64,000 bases of DNA from Sacculina carcini (lineage: Eukaryota > Arthropoda > Thecostraca > Sacculinidae), in assembly GCA_916048095.2 (NCBI GenBank), contig OU696584.1, positions 3,676,349 to 3,740,348 on the forward strand, in the 5' to 3' direction. The position numbers were made by a program, and so were the translations under genes. Each line of letters starts with the position of its first letter. The stretch's first letter is position 1. Of the stretch, positions 50,213-60,800 are shown piece by piece. Below the pieces are notes generated by a model that saw only the letters and a list, made by a program, of their open reading frames with translations, did no database searches and had not been told where the DNA came from.

Positions 50213-51907
50213 TTGAATGTTATACGTGTGCATGGGGCAGACGACGACATGGAGGCGTCTGTGGTCGCATCGGCGCAATCAAAAATAAGTTCACTAGACG
50301 CCGTCACGTGGGATAGAGTAAAGAAATCGACCAATAAAGATGAAGTGCTCAGTTTGCTGTTGCCACTAATCGAACACGGTTTCCCGACAACAAGAGATTA
50401 CTTGCCAGAAATAGTACAACCGTATTGGCAATTTAGAAATCAATTGTCAATTGTCGACGGAGTTATCATGATGGGAAACCGCGTTGTGATTCCATCTGAT
50501 CTTCAGGACGAAATACTTCAAATTCTTCACGCAGCACATCAGGGAACCAGCAGAATGCAAAGTCGGGCAGCAGGAGCGGTGTTCTGGCCGCATATATCGA
50601 AGGACATAGAAGCTACAAGAGACAGGTGCTGTGACTGCTGTAGGATGTCTCCATCACATGCTCGCATGCCTCCAGTGGTCCCTGTGACACCAACACGCCC
50701 GTTCCGGGCTATTGCAGCGGATTTCTTCGAGGTCCGAGGCACTAGCTATTTGGTGATAGTGGATCGGTTTAGCGGATGGCCTCATGTTGTGGCCTCGTCA
50801 ACGGGAGCCAGAGGATTTGTCAAAGCCCTTCTCAATTACTTTGTCACGTTCGGGGTACCAGAGGAGATCAGCACGGTCGGAGGTGCAGAATTCACCGCTA
50901 AAGAGACGGAGGAGCTCATTCAACGATGGGGTGTTGCACACAGAATATCTTCGGCCTATCATTCTCAGTCGAATGGACGAGCAGAAGTTGCGGTGAAACC
51001 CATGAAGCGACTAATGACGTCGCAAACCAACGCACAGGGCGGTATAGACACAGAAGCGATGTTGGCTGCAGTCTTACAGTACAGAAATACGCCGGACACG
51101 GAGATTGGTATGTCACCGTCTCAAATCGTGCTCGGGAGAAATGTTCGTGACTTGCTTCCGGTGGCTCAAGGTACACAGGTGTTCGACAACCAAATGGTCC
51201 ATCCCATTTGGCGCGACAACTGGTCGAAGCAAGAAGAGGCCTTAAGAGTTCGGTTTGCCAAGCAGGTTGATCAGCTACAACAAGGCGTTCGTAAGCTGAA
51301 TCCACTCTCGACTGGCGACGTGGTGCTGCTCCAGAATCAGAACGGCCGGCACAAGCGCTGGGACAGATCCGGAGTTATCGTTGAGGTCAAGCCTCACGAC
51401 CAGTACGCGGTGAAGATTGACGGTTCTGGCCGGATAACTCTGAGAAATAGACGGTTTTTGTCAAAGATATCTAAAACAGTGTCACAAACGACAGCGCAGC
51501 CGGTCAGCGAAGGACCTGTTCCCATTGCGATATCTCCAGCTCCCGTCCGGCAGTACAGAACAAAGCGAAAGTCCGGAGATATCTACACAGATGAAACTAT
51601 CCACCGTGGATACGGTCAAGCAGACGGCGCTCTCGCTCAACCCGGAAATATCAGCCAGGAGACCAATGCGCCGACATCGGATGAGTCGCCAGGCCAGGAT
51701 GTACCGGCACAACCGCCACCGGTCGAACAGTCATCATCTGCGCCATCGCAACTGCTCGAACAGTCTCCACCACCTGTGCCATCTCCGCCGCCTGCGCAGT
51801 CTGCAGAGCGCTCTCGCCCCGCTCGCGCACGTCGACCACCAGCCTATCTGCGGGACTACGTGGTGTACTCAACGAGATACGGAAGTTCACGTCCTCCAAA
51901 ACTGTGA
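50213..51907 (+). pseudogene. Element C integrase, second catalytic Asp replaced by Val
   Basis: In the same frame as RT, after a single TAA. Zinc region: ILHAAHQGTSRMQSRA and DRCCDCCRMSPSH. Catalytic core: IAADFFEVRGTSYLVIVDRFSGW (first Asp present), EEISTVGGAEFTAKE where the family has Asp in place of Val (codon GTC at 50876-50878, one base from GAC), and SQSNGRAEVAVKPMKR (Glu present). The C-terminal domain follows (LSTGDVVLLQNQNGRHKRWDRSGVIVEV), then a Pro/Gln-rich tail ending near 51905. The missing Asp makes the integrase inactive as written. 564 codons. Confidence 0.85.
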
Positions 51908-51917
51908 ACTGGGGGGA

Positions 51918-52382
51918 TATAGAGTAGCGATTGGTTCAGCACGTAGTCCAAACGGTGGGCGCTAGAGGGCGCCAAGTGATAAGCGCCAGGGTCAAGGTGA
52001 GCGACCCTGACCAGTCGCTGTACAGTCATTACACAGTGCGTTTCACTAGTGGTGGTGTGCGGCATTTTATTGTGAGTAATGTGTATGTTATTACATCATA
52101 TGATATAAACGTAGTAATGAGTGTGTAATTGTATTACAGTATAACTCATGGCATTAATCCAATTTCAGATAGTTTGATTGCTGTGTAATCGAATCATTCA
52201 CCCACTCGCTGTTTAAGGTCACGATTGGATGAATGGATAAGTTATGTATGGTCGTGCGTCACGACCAGAGTTATCATCAATATGTGAGTCTAATACGCCG
52301 TTGCCGTTTACGTGTTTTTGTATTTCAGGAAATAACATTCGTGATGATAATATACTCGTGCCACGAATGTCGTTTTTGATCA
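51918..52382 (+). repeat. 3' LTR of C
   Basis: Starts TATAGAGTAGCG (TG mutated to TA) after GGGGGGA and ends TTTTTGATCA before the duplicated CTCAA. Confidence 0.92.
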
Positions 52383-52416
52383 CTCAACTTGTCTTTTAGG
52401 TAAGTTCAATGAGGTC

Positions 52417-54463
52417 GTGAAGCATGAATACAACTCACAGTGTCCTCAAGTCCACAGAAAAATTTTTGACAGACCATCAGCTCCCTGGTTCAACAAGGAG
52501 GTACTGCGGGCAAAGCGCTTGAAAAAAGGAAAAGTTTGGCGTAGATCACAGTCTGAAGACGCACACAGTGATTATCGTGTGGCACGTCTTCACTTAGAAA
52601 ACTAATCATGCAAGCAAAGAAAGAATATTATACCAGAAAAGTGAGTGAGGCAGGTGATGATATTGGAAAGGTATATAATATTCTGAAAAATATTTCAGGA
52701 ATGAAGAAAATTGCAAAATTACCTCAAGGATATAAGGAAAAAGAATTAGCGGATAAATTTGCAATATATTTTACTCAAAAAATAACAAAAATTGTAAATG
52801 AAATAGCATATATTGGAAATTATGCTCATGATGGGGTAACATATATAAGTACAAGACTGGAAACATTCTCTGCCAGAAATATTGTTGAGATGAAGAACAT
52901 ATTGAGATCAGTTAGGCGAACTTATTGCTTATTGGACCCAATTCCTATGGATCATCTGTATAATAACACCGATTTTGACAACTTATTATTAATATTCACC
53001 GCTATTATAAATGCAACCTTTGAGTCTGCGATTTTTCCTGAAGATGCGAAACAGGCTGTAATTAAGCCAATTCTCAAAAATGGAAAAGATCCTCAAGAAC
53101 TCAGCTCTTATAGACTGGTTTCAAACATAATGTTTTTGTCCAAGGTTATTGAGAGGGCTATGTTGAATCAGATTTCAGCGCATATCAATGAAGTTGGGGC
53201 GTTACCAGATGAACAATCAGCATTTCGGACATTCCATTCCACAGAAACCACCCTATGTTCAGTAACAAATGACTTACTCTGCATGATGGACAGTGGCAAG
53301 TGTGGCCTGATTCTTCTTCTAGACCTCAGCGCTGCATTTGACACGTTCGATCATCATTTACTTTTAAAGGATTGTTTCAATGTTGGAATAGAGGGGAACG
53401 CATTAGACTTAATTGCATCTTATTTAACAAACCCAAGTTACTGTGTGCAAATTGTAAATGAAAGCTCAGTCAAACACTATTTGCAGAGAGGAGTTCATCA
53501 GGGAAGTCTTCTTGGACCTTTACTTTTTTCTATTTATACTGTTGAGCTATCGAATATAATAACTAAACACGGCATAAAATTCAAATTATTTGCCGATGAC
53601 ACACAAGTTTACATGTCGTTTTCCAATATTGAGTCAACGCAATGCTTATTGGGTCAAGTTATAGATGACATAAAGCAGTGGATGTCGTATAAGAGACTGA
53701 AACTTAATGAAGAAAAAACTGAGTGTCTGATCATAGCAAAGAGGTGTACTCTTAGAACACTTCAAATTCCAAAGTTAAACTTGAATCAGATTGAGTTGGA
53801 AGTAGTGGATAATGCGAGAAATCTGGGTGTCATTATTGAATCATCACTATCACTTGAAAACCAAGTAGCAAATGTGGTCAGAAGAGCGAATTTTCCTCTG
53901 AAAAATATTCTGAAAAATACCTTGATGTAAAATCTGTGAGATTATTGGTGCAAAATCAAGTGATATCAAGATTAGATTACTGCAATGCTTTGTATTACGG
54001 ACTGCCCAATTACCTATTGAGAAAATTGCAGATTGTTATGAATAGAGCAGCTAGATTGATTAAGGGAGTATCACCTCGAGAACATGTCACACCAACTCTA
54101 ATAAAGCCGCATTGGTTGCCAATATAGGCTCGCTTGACATTCAAAATTTGTGCTTTGACCTATCAAGTACTGTGGACTGGAAAGCCGGAATATCTGAGAA
54201 GTTGCATCGAATTATATTATCCAGATACTGAAGTGCGTTTAAGATCTACATCGAACACGAATAATCTAGGCCATCAAAGAAGTCAGTCTTTACTCGGTTC
54301 AAGATCATTCAAATATTGTGCACCAGTGCTATACAATAAATTGCCAAACTATATCAAAAGCAGCTTGAATATTAAAATATACAAGAAAAGACTTGAGACA
54401 TTCATATTTAATAAGGCATATGATATGGTCAATCAGGTTATAAGAGATGACTTCAAATGTTGA
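52417..54463 (+). pseudogene. Non-LTR element F: reverse transcriptase
   Basis: A CR1/L2/Jockey-like RT, 5' part missing or beyond element C. The first frame (52417-52605) has the linker SAPWFNKEVLRAKRLKK after the endonuclease. The RT (52608-53930) shows FPEDAKQAVIKPILKNGKD, SSYRLVSNIMFLSKVIERA, LILLLDLSAAFDTFDHHLL (catalytic Asp), RGVHQGSLLGPLLFS (Val-His in place of the usual Val-Pro), KLFADDTQVYM (catalytic DD), and LGVIIESSLSLENQV. The C-terminal region continues in another frame (53936-54463: RLDYCNALYYGLPN, APVLYNKLPNYIKSS) with an in-frame TAG at 54125. Two frameshifts and a stop make it inactive. Element D sits just 3' of it. Confidence 0.83.
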
Positions 54464-54493
54464 TTCTTGACTTGGTCTGAATATTGAAATGTA

Positions 54494-54865
54494 TGTGGCG
54501 TCGTGAAGCCACATTGAAAACGAGGAAGACACGGCGAGAAAAGTCTATTGCAGGCGAGATCACAATACAAGATAATACCAGCGAATGCGAGCGAATCCGA
54601 GCGAATGGCTCTTTGACCGGCAGTGTGCCGTGTTATATAAGCTCGGTCATGTGACCTTTCACACGGTCACATGACCATTCCACGGTCACATTCCCACACA
54701 CACGCCTAACCGCGTTCACCAATACAGAAGGATACACACAGACATACACTTGACATGCATACACGCCAGACACGCATACAAACGAGCGAAACGCACACAC
54801 AAAGGATACACTTGGATACACACAGACATACAACCGCCCAACCACGCAACTTGCACGCCTCCACA
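54494..54865 (-). repeat. 3' LTR of D
   Basis: Starts TGTGGCGTCG and ends CCTCCACA on the plus strand. Contains TTATATAA (54633-54640), a likely TATA box, and a CACACA-rich stretch that yields spurious Cys-rich frames on the minus strand. Confidence 0.92.
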
Positions 54866-55075
54866 GTACTCCGCCGCCTGAGAACGGAGTTCATAACACG
54901 TCAAGGTCGGTCATACATATCACAAATCATACATACACATGTGCGCACACTCATACGTAGTCACACACACACCCACAATATAGACACAATATACTCACAC
55001 ATTCGAACATCCAAATGTGCAAATGACAGTTACCACGACGGGTAGAAGTGATACATGTCAAGATAGGCACACACA

Positions 55076-55078
<3 letters not shown>

Positions 55079-55152
<74 letters not shown>

Positions 55153-55156
55153 TATA
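55079..55156. repeat. (TA)n microsatellite in D 3' region
   Basis: A TA run of about 78 bp with two TATACATATA interruptions, between the pol stop and the 3' LTR of D. The stretch 54866-55230 holds no gene. Confidence 0.9.
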
Positions 55157-55230
55157 GCAGCAAAATGACCCGTTTCATGGACAAGTCCTGAATAAAAAAA
55201 AACACACGATAAATCAGTAGTACAAAATCA

Positions 55231-58200
55231 TCAAAAATAGTGAAAATCCGGTGTTGTCTTGAATCTAACCGTACGACCGCATCTGGTAGTGATTGTCTTT
55301 GGTAGCGATGCACGAGGAGCAGGTACAGGAACAGGCCGTGTCGTAGTGGTGCTGGCGGGCGTAACACGTGCACGTGGAACCGGACGAGGCTGCGACGAAG
55401 GGGCCTTGACCGGTGACGCAGCAGTGACGATGGCTGGCTTCAGACGATCTATCGAGACGGACTCTGACCCGCCAGTTGGCAGAGCGATGGTGAAAACCTT
55501 CGGCGTTCTGGATACGACGCGAAAAGGGCCCCGATAAGGTGCCTCGATTGGACGGCGGACACGATCAACACGCAACCACACATGCTCACATGTCATCAGC
55601 TGCGCTGGCACGTAGGATGTCGGAGTGCTGTGTGATGTGCCGGCTGACAAGCTGTGAAAGTCGATCTCCTGCATTCTCTTGTTGAGTTCGCCCACGAAGT
55701 CGTGCTGTGCTTTAATGGACACGTTTTCACCTGTTGGCACCCGAGGACACTGCAGATATCCGCCCGTAACAGCCGTGAACGGCGAAAAACCGGACTCCGC
55801 GGGCAGCAATCGGATCCCCAACATGACGACCGGAAGAGCCGAAAGCCAGCATTCTTTACGGGCTATGATAGCTGTTTTAATTACGCGATGAAGACGTTCT
55901 ACCATGCCGTTAGATTGGGGGTGATAGGCGGTCGTCCGAACACGATGAAAACCTACCAGTTTGGATAATTCCTCGAACAGTTCAGATTCAAACTGGGTTC
56001 CGCGATCCGTTACCACATGGAGTGGGACACCGAAACGCGAAATCCAGCCAGTGAAGAAGGCGTTGGCAACAGATGCTGCAGTGATGTCAGTGAGTGGCAT
56101 CGCCTCGGGCCAGCGGCTTGCACGATCGACGCATGTCAGTATGTATCTGAACGGCGTGGAAAATGAGTGACCAGCTGTAACCGCCGGCGGCAGAGGCCCG
56201 ACGAGATCTAAGTGAACCACCTCGAATCGTGCGCTAGGAAGATCAAACTGCGAAAGTGGCGACTTTGTGTGGCGCGTGATCTTTGATTGTTGGCAGGCAG
56301 TACAACTACGTACCCAATCTTTAATATCTTTGTCCATGTGAGGCCATACATACCTGGATTTAATCACGCGTGTGCTGGCGCGAACCCCAGGATGTGCAAT
56401 ATTGTGCAGCTGCTGGAACACGTGAAACCGGCATCTCTGCGGTAGAAACGGCCTAGGATGAGGCGTTGTTGTATCACACAGTAGCACGGTATCATCGGAC
56501 AAGTTGAACTTCTTCAGGCTGTCGGCGTGAATCATAACATCGCGATCATCCAGCTGAGCACGCGCAATGGCGGGCAGATCAAATGCTTCCAATTGGATGA
56601 CGTTCACATCTCTCGAAAGGCAATCTGCGACCACGTTCTCGGCGCCGCGAACATGCTGAACATCGGACACATATTCGGTAATATATGACCAATGCCGCTG
56701 CTGTCTGTCTGACTTAGCCATGCGAGGACTGCGAAAAGCCGAGACGAGCGGTTTGTGATCGGTTAGCAGCGTTACCGCTCGCCCCTCCAGGAAATGACGG
56801 AAATGTCCCACGGCGTAATAAGCGGCCAGCAACTCGCGGTCGTAGACAGAGTACTTCCGCTGCGCGGCAGAAAGCTTCTTTGAAAAAAACGAGATGGGCC
56901 TAGGCACCCCGTCCACCATCTGGTGAAGTGCAGCGCCAGCAGCCGTCGATGAGCAGTCGGTGACTAGCTGAAGCTGATCACAGTTAGCTTTGGGATGAGG
57001 TAGCGTGCATGCGTTACTCAGGGCTCGCTTGACGCCTTCAAACGCAGCTATCTCGTCTGCAGTGAGCGAAAGGCTTTTTGAATTTGGCTCTATTCTACTG
57101 CGTTCCGACAAAGGGTGAACAAGGGTCGCGAAACCAGGGATCATACGGCGGTAAAAACCTACCATGCCCAGGAATCTACGCAGTGAAGCAGAATCAGAAG
57201 GTGAAGGAAAATCATTAATGACACTCACTTTGGAATTCGGCGGGCAAACACCGTCGGCAGTGATCTTGTGACCAAGGAAATCAATCTCTGACCTGTAAAA
57301 ACAACACTTGTCCAGAGATAATCGGAGACCATGCTTTTCATGACCGAATGTGCACGACAGGTGGGCAAGTATCGTACTCATCATGCGCTGAAAGGTGGCT
57401 CCGGCGTTTTTGAGACCCAACGGCATAAACAAATATTCAAATAAACCGAAAGGAGTCACTACAGCGGTTTTCGGTATGTCGGCTTCACTCATCGGAACCT
57501 GATGATATGCCTGTAGTAGGTCCAATTTGGAAAATACTGTCATGCCGTCTAAATGTGCTGACAGATCCTGGATATGTGGGATCGGAAATCTGTCATGCAC
57601 AGTCTTGACATTGAGCGCCCGATAATCTCCCGTGATGCGCCACTCGCCGGGTGCTTTCTTAGCAACCATATGAAGCGGAGAAGCCCACGGCGAGTTGGAG
57701 CGACGGACGACACCGGACGCTAAGAGATCTTCGAAAGCAGATCGAGCGGCATTATCTTTATCGGGCGTCAGTCGGCGAGGCCGAGCAAAGACCGGTGCGG
57801 CACTGCCCGTGTCAATGCTGTGCTGAACAGGCATAGAAATCATATTGTTTGACCGTGGTGCAAGTAGCGATGGATGATCAGACATCAACGTGCGCACAGT
57901 ATGAGGAAAATTACTCAAGTCGTTGACGACAAGGCCAACTGGTTGTGAACCACTTACCTTAGCCGGCGCTCGCAGCGAGGTTGTGGTGTCACGAATGCAG
58001 TTGTGATGACAATCGACTATGAGTTTAAAGTGGCGCAAAAAATCGTGGCCAAGCAATGGAGACACTGCGTCGGATACTACAAATGTCCATGTGAACTTCC
58101 GACGCAGCTTCTGCAGCACAATGTCGACACAAACTTCACCGTGTACTGTCATGGGCTGGCCATTGGCTGCGGATAACCGCACTGATGTTGGCAGGAGCGA

Positions 58201-58629
58201 CAGTGTGCTTACCTCGGTCCGCGGAAGGACGGAGACACCTGCTCCGGTGTCAACAATGAAGGACAACCATTTGGTGCCGACACGAGCTGCTACTGTGAGG
58301 AGCGGCAGGCCACCTGATGCAGCTACCATGGCCTGCCGATCTAGTTTTCCGGGGTCGACGGACGGGAACGATCGGCAGGCACCGGCGAGGAGCCCCTGGA
58401 TGATGGTTGCATCGCTAGATTTGCTGGTTTCCGTGGCCACTGACACCATGGCTTGCACGTGCGTGCAGCGGCGCCAAAAAATATATGACCACGACACACT
58501 TTCGGGCGTTGGTCGGAATGAAAAGGCTGCAGTCCTATGCCGGGTCTGGCGTTTGATACTCTCTCCTGCTGTCGTCCGCGGCGATGAGTGGTCGCTGCTT
58601 GGGTAAACATACCGGGCGCGGCCAAGCAC
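55231..58629 (-). pseudogene. Element D Pol, RT lacking the YxDD box
   Basis: 1132 codons open on the minus strand. It overlaps gag in another frame; protease sequence begins around residue 100. Protease: FIVDTGAGVSVLP (Asp127). RT: WRITGDYRALN, FSKLDLLQAYHQVP (first catalytic Asp), MPLGLKNAGATFQRMM, then LSCTF joins directly to GHEKHGLRLSLDKCCF at about 57340-57354. The Y-x-D-D segment and the following roughly 25-30 residues expected there are missing without loss of frame. RNase H: LVTDCSSTAAGAAL, YDRELLAAYYAV. Integrase: zinc region HPGVRASTRVI and CTACQQSK, core Asp in VHLDLVGP, Asp in VVTDRGTQFES, Glu in SNGMVERLHR. A long open frame that nevertheless cannot encode a working polymerase. 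Confidence 0.88.
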
Positions 58630-59183
58630 TGCGACCGCACCAGCGGCATCAACTCGTCTGCCAGCTTGCCGAGCTGTTCCAGCGGCGTCTGCTGTTGTGC
58701 AGCCAAGACCGGGTCGAGAGCTGGTGGTAACGCCTGAGTAAACTTGTGACGAACTAAATCTTCCGTCACTTTTACTTTGCGTGCACGCGCCATCAGCTCA
58801 CTAAGATAAACAGATGGTCGACCAGTCATGACAGTGCTAGAAATGAGCTCCTCAAATAGCTCCGTTTTGGATTTCTCGAGAGTCTGAAGAACCTCGGATT
58901 TGAGCTGTGAGTATGACTCTTGCTCCATTGTAGCAGGACTGACTTTGCACACCACGTTCGGGGGCAGAGCTGCGATGACGTGGTAGAATTTTGTGGACTC
59001 TACCGACACTCGCTGGAGGCGAAATTGTGCCTCCATGATTGCGAACCAGCCCTCCATGCAATTCTCCATGAAAGGCGGTGGCTTAATAGTCACGCCATGC
59101 ACAGGAGAAGCGGAAACGTCGACCACTGGTGTACTTTCGGCCCCTTTTTTAGTTGGAAATGAGGCGGCGTTATCGCTCGCCAT
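58341..59183 (-). CDS. Element D Gag, CHCC zinc motif
   Basis: About 280 residues from ATG 59183 (MASDNAASFPTKKG); the frame is open further upstream but that stretch has no Gag-like sequence. The Gag core has VTIKPPPFMENCMEGWFAI, FYHVIAALPPNVV, YSQLKSEVLQTLEKSK and FEELISSTVMTGRPSVYLSEL, patterns known from CsRn1-like Gags. The C-terminal motif CRGHIFFGAAARTCKPWC has the order Cys-His-Cys-Cys characteristic of that group instead of CCHC. It overlaps the start of the pol frame by about 290 bp, so Pol is probably made by frameshifting. No internal stop. Confidence 0.87.
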   Translation of the reverse strand: MASDNAASFPTKKGAESTPVVDVSASPVHGVTIKPPPFMENCMEGWFAIMEAQFRLQRVSVESTKFYHVIAALPPNVVCKVSPATMEQESYSQLKSEVLQTLEKSKTELFEELISSTVMTGRPSVYLSELMARARKVKVTEDLVRHKFTQALPPALDPVLAAQQQTPLEQLGKLADELMPLVRSQCLAAPGMFTQAATTHRRGRQQERVSNARPGIGLQPFHSDQRPKVCRGHIFFGAAARTCKPWCQWPRKPANLAMQPSSRGSSPVPADRSRPSTPEN

Positions 59184-59326
59184 AATGAAAGTTAAATTTG
59201 TGAACAAATTGAACAGAGAAGAATGAAATGGTAAATTAAATGAAGAAAGAAATTTAAAGGAAAAAGATGAAATGAAGAAATCAAAACTCACGGAAGATGT
59301 GAACCACGTAGGCGTCGAAGAATGAT

Positions 59327-59342
59327 CACGTCAGGGTCACCA
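59327..59342 (-). promoter_or_regulatory. Primer-binding site of D, tRNA-Trp-like
   Basis: On the minus strand TGGTGACCCTGACGTG starts three bases (TAC) after the LTR. It matches the complement of the tRNA-Trp 3' end, ending CCA, with one change (CCCT for CCCC). This primer type is the one described for CsRn1 and Kabuki. Confidence 0.75.
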
Positions 59343-59345
59343 GTA

Positions 59346-59717
59346 TGTGGCGTCGTGAAGCCACATTGAAAACGAGGAAGACACGGCGAGAAAAGTCTAT
59401 TGCAGGCGAGATCACAATACAAGATAATACCAGCGAATGCGAGCGAATCCGAGCGAATGGCTCTTTGACCGGCAGTGTGCCGTGTTATATAAGCTCGGTC
59501 ATGTGACCTTTCACACGGTCACATGACCATTCCACGGTCACATTCCCACACACACGCCTAACCGCGTTCACCAATACAGAAGTATACACACAGACATACA
59601 CTTGACATGCATACACGCCAGACACGCATACAAACGAGCGAAACGCACACACAAAGGATACACTTGGATACACACAGACATACAACCGCCCAACCACGCA
59701 ACTTGCACGCCTCCACA
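59346..59717 (-). repeat. 5' LTR of D
   Basis: Full-length match to 54494-54865 with about one difference. TTATATAA lies at 59485-59492. Confidence 0.92.
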
Positions 59718-60070
59718 TGTACGTCTTATTATTGCCGACTGATGATTGTTTCAAGCCTGTCTGTTTAACCTGTCATTATTGCTCTGTTTGGGATCTACTT
59801 TATATATTGATTGTGTTGATTGTTGTTGCGTATGTGTGTTGCTTATTTTGTTTAAATGTATGTGTGTATGCGTGTGATAGTTTTGCTTGTATGCTCGTAC
59901 TTGTGTGCAATCTTGCGTACATGTCAATTTGTCAATTTCAGTTCAGTGATGTGTATGTATGTATAGGTACATGCATGTGTGTGTATGTGTGCACGAGTGA
60001 GTGTATATCTAAATGTTGTGAAGTTTGTTACTGCTGCTGCAAATTATTGCTACCTTGGTGCTCTAACTTT
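59718..60070 (+). other. Probable 3' untranslated end of element F
   Basis: Pyrimidine- and GT-rich sequence without a gene, between element D and the resumed hairpin repeat (TTGCTGGTTTATGAGGAATA at about 60068). Since element F ends abruptly at D on the left, this stretch is most simply its 3' region displaced by D. A 121-codon frame (59717-60082) is low-complexity Cys/Val-rich translation and not a gene. Confidence 0.5.
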
Positions 60071-60800
60071 GCTGGTTTATGAGGAATAGATAGCGGAATA
60101 TTGACCAAAATATTCGCGTTTTTCAGTGCTAATCTTGCCTTTTTGACTTTGTCATATTGAGTTCCCACCGCCGTAACTTTTTTTTAATACACTCTGGAAA
60201 ATTAAAATTTATACACTGCTGTAGAACACAATATTCCCAGCATGATGGTATTATTTATTTAGATGTGTGATAATTAGTTTTTGAGAAATAGAGAAAAAAG
60301 TAAAAAAAATTGGACGCGTGGAGTATAAATATAGTTTTGAATGAAGATTGAAATTTTGTCATTTTTAGATATTTTATATTCGATTTTCGTATATAAATTA
60401 TAATCTATCTGGTAGAACGGAAAATTCTCTACACAGTGGTGTACTCTGTAGGTATACAGGTGGTATACTCTGTTTTTGTACCATTTCTGATTGAGGAGAT
60501 CTCGATGGCAGAATATTGACCAAAATTTTCGCATTTTTCAGGGTTCATTTTGTCTGTTCACCGCTATAACTTTTTTCGGTTTCATTTTTAAAATTAAATC
60601 TAAAGTGTAGACAAGAAAATTTCCAACGTGATGGTATAAATTGTTAGCAGGTACGTCAAGTAGTGGCCGAGTATTAGCTGGTAGAAAATGGACCAAGGAG
60701 GGTGGGACACAGACACACACACACACACACCCACACACACACACACACACACATACACACACACACACACAGAGGATCTCTTTTATATATATAGATATAC
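60071..60800 (+). repeat. Hairpin-motif dispersed repeat, 3' module
   Basis: Contains the CCGCCGTAACTT module (60170), GCATGATGGTAT, and the end block GGACCAAGGAGGGTGGGACA followed by an AC run (60711-60771) and TATATATAGATATACTAGC. It is the same end block as at 8870-8940. The next copy begins at CTAGCATTAAAACCGCCCG. Confidence 0.72.
60711..60771. repeat. (AC)n microsatellite
   Basis: An AC run of about 60 bp, broken by CCCACAC and CATACAC. Confidence 0.9.

Larger units (their letters stand above)
46653..52382 (+). mobile_element. Ty3/gypsy LTR retrotransposon C
   Basis: LTRs of 465 bp at 46653-47117 and 51918-52382, with CTCAA at 46648-46652 and 52383-52387. The LTRs differ at about seven sites, the first being TGTAGAG against TATAGAG at the 3' LTR start, so this copy is older than A, B and D. 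Internal region 4.8 kb: gag-protease, RT-RNase H, integrase, all in the same frame and separated by two stop codons (TGA at 48734 and TAA at 50198). Polypurine tract ACTGGGGGGA precedes the 3' LTR. No TGG primer site follows the 5' LTR (TGTTATTTCAATAAGTCACG). Confidence 0.93.
54494..59717 (-). mobile_element. Ty3/gypsy LTR retrotransposon D, CsRn1 type
   Basis: LTRs of 372 bp at 54494-54865 and 59346-59717 differ at about one base (GAAGGATAC against GAAGTATAC), so the insertion is young. A 4-bp duplication, TGTA, lies at 54490-54493 and 59718-59721. On the minus strand: LTR, tRNA-Trp-like primer site, gag with a CHCC-type zinc motif, overlapping pol, 3' region with a (TA)n run, LTR. Primer site, Gag motif and pol order are hallmarks of the CsRn1/Kabuki group. 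The RT active site has been removed by an in-frame deletion, so this copy cannot copy itself. The flanks suggest insertion in the 3' region of element F. Confidence 0.92.

Noticed and set aside
48730-50215. Alternative genetic code reading TGA or TAA as sense
   Set aside because: Other long frames (element B, PLE2, the transposase of T) use normal stops at the expected ends. Two mutations in an element with about seven LTR differences are a simpler cause.
59717-60082. A 121-codon Cys/Val-rich secreted or membrane protein
   Set aside because: Low-complexity translation of GT-rich sequence that is better explained as the 3' end of a LINE.
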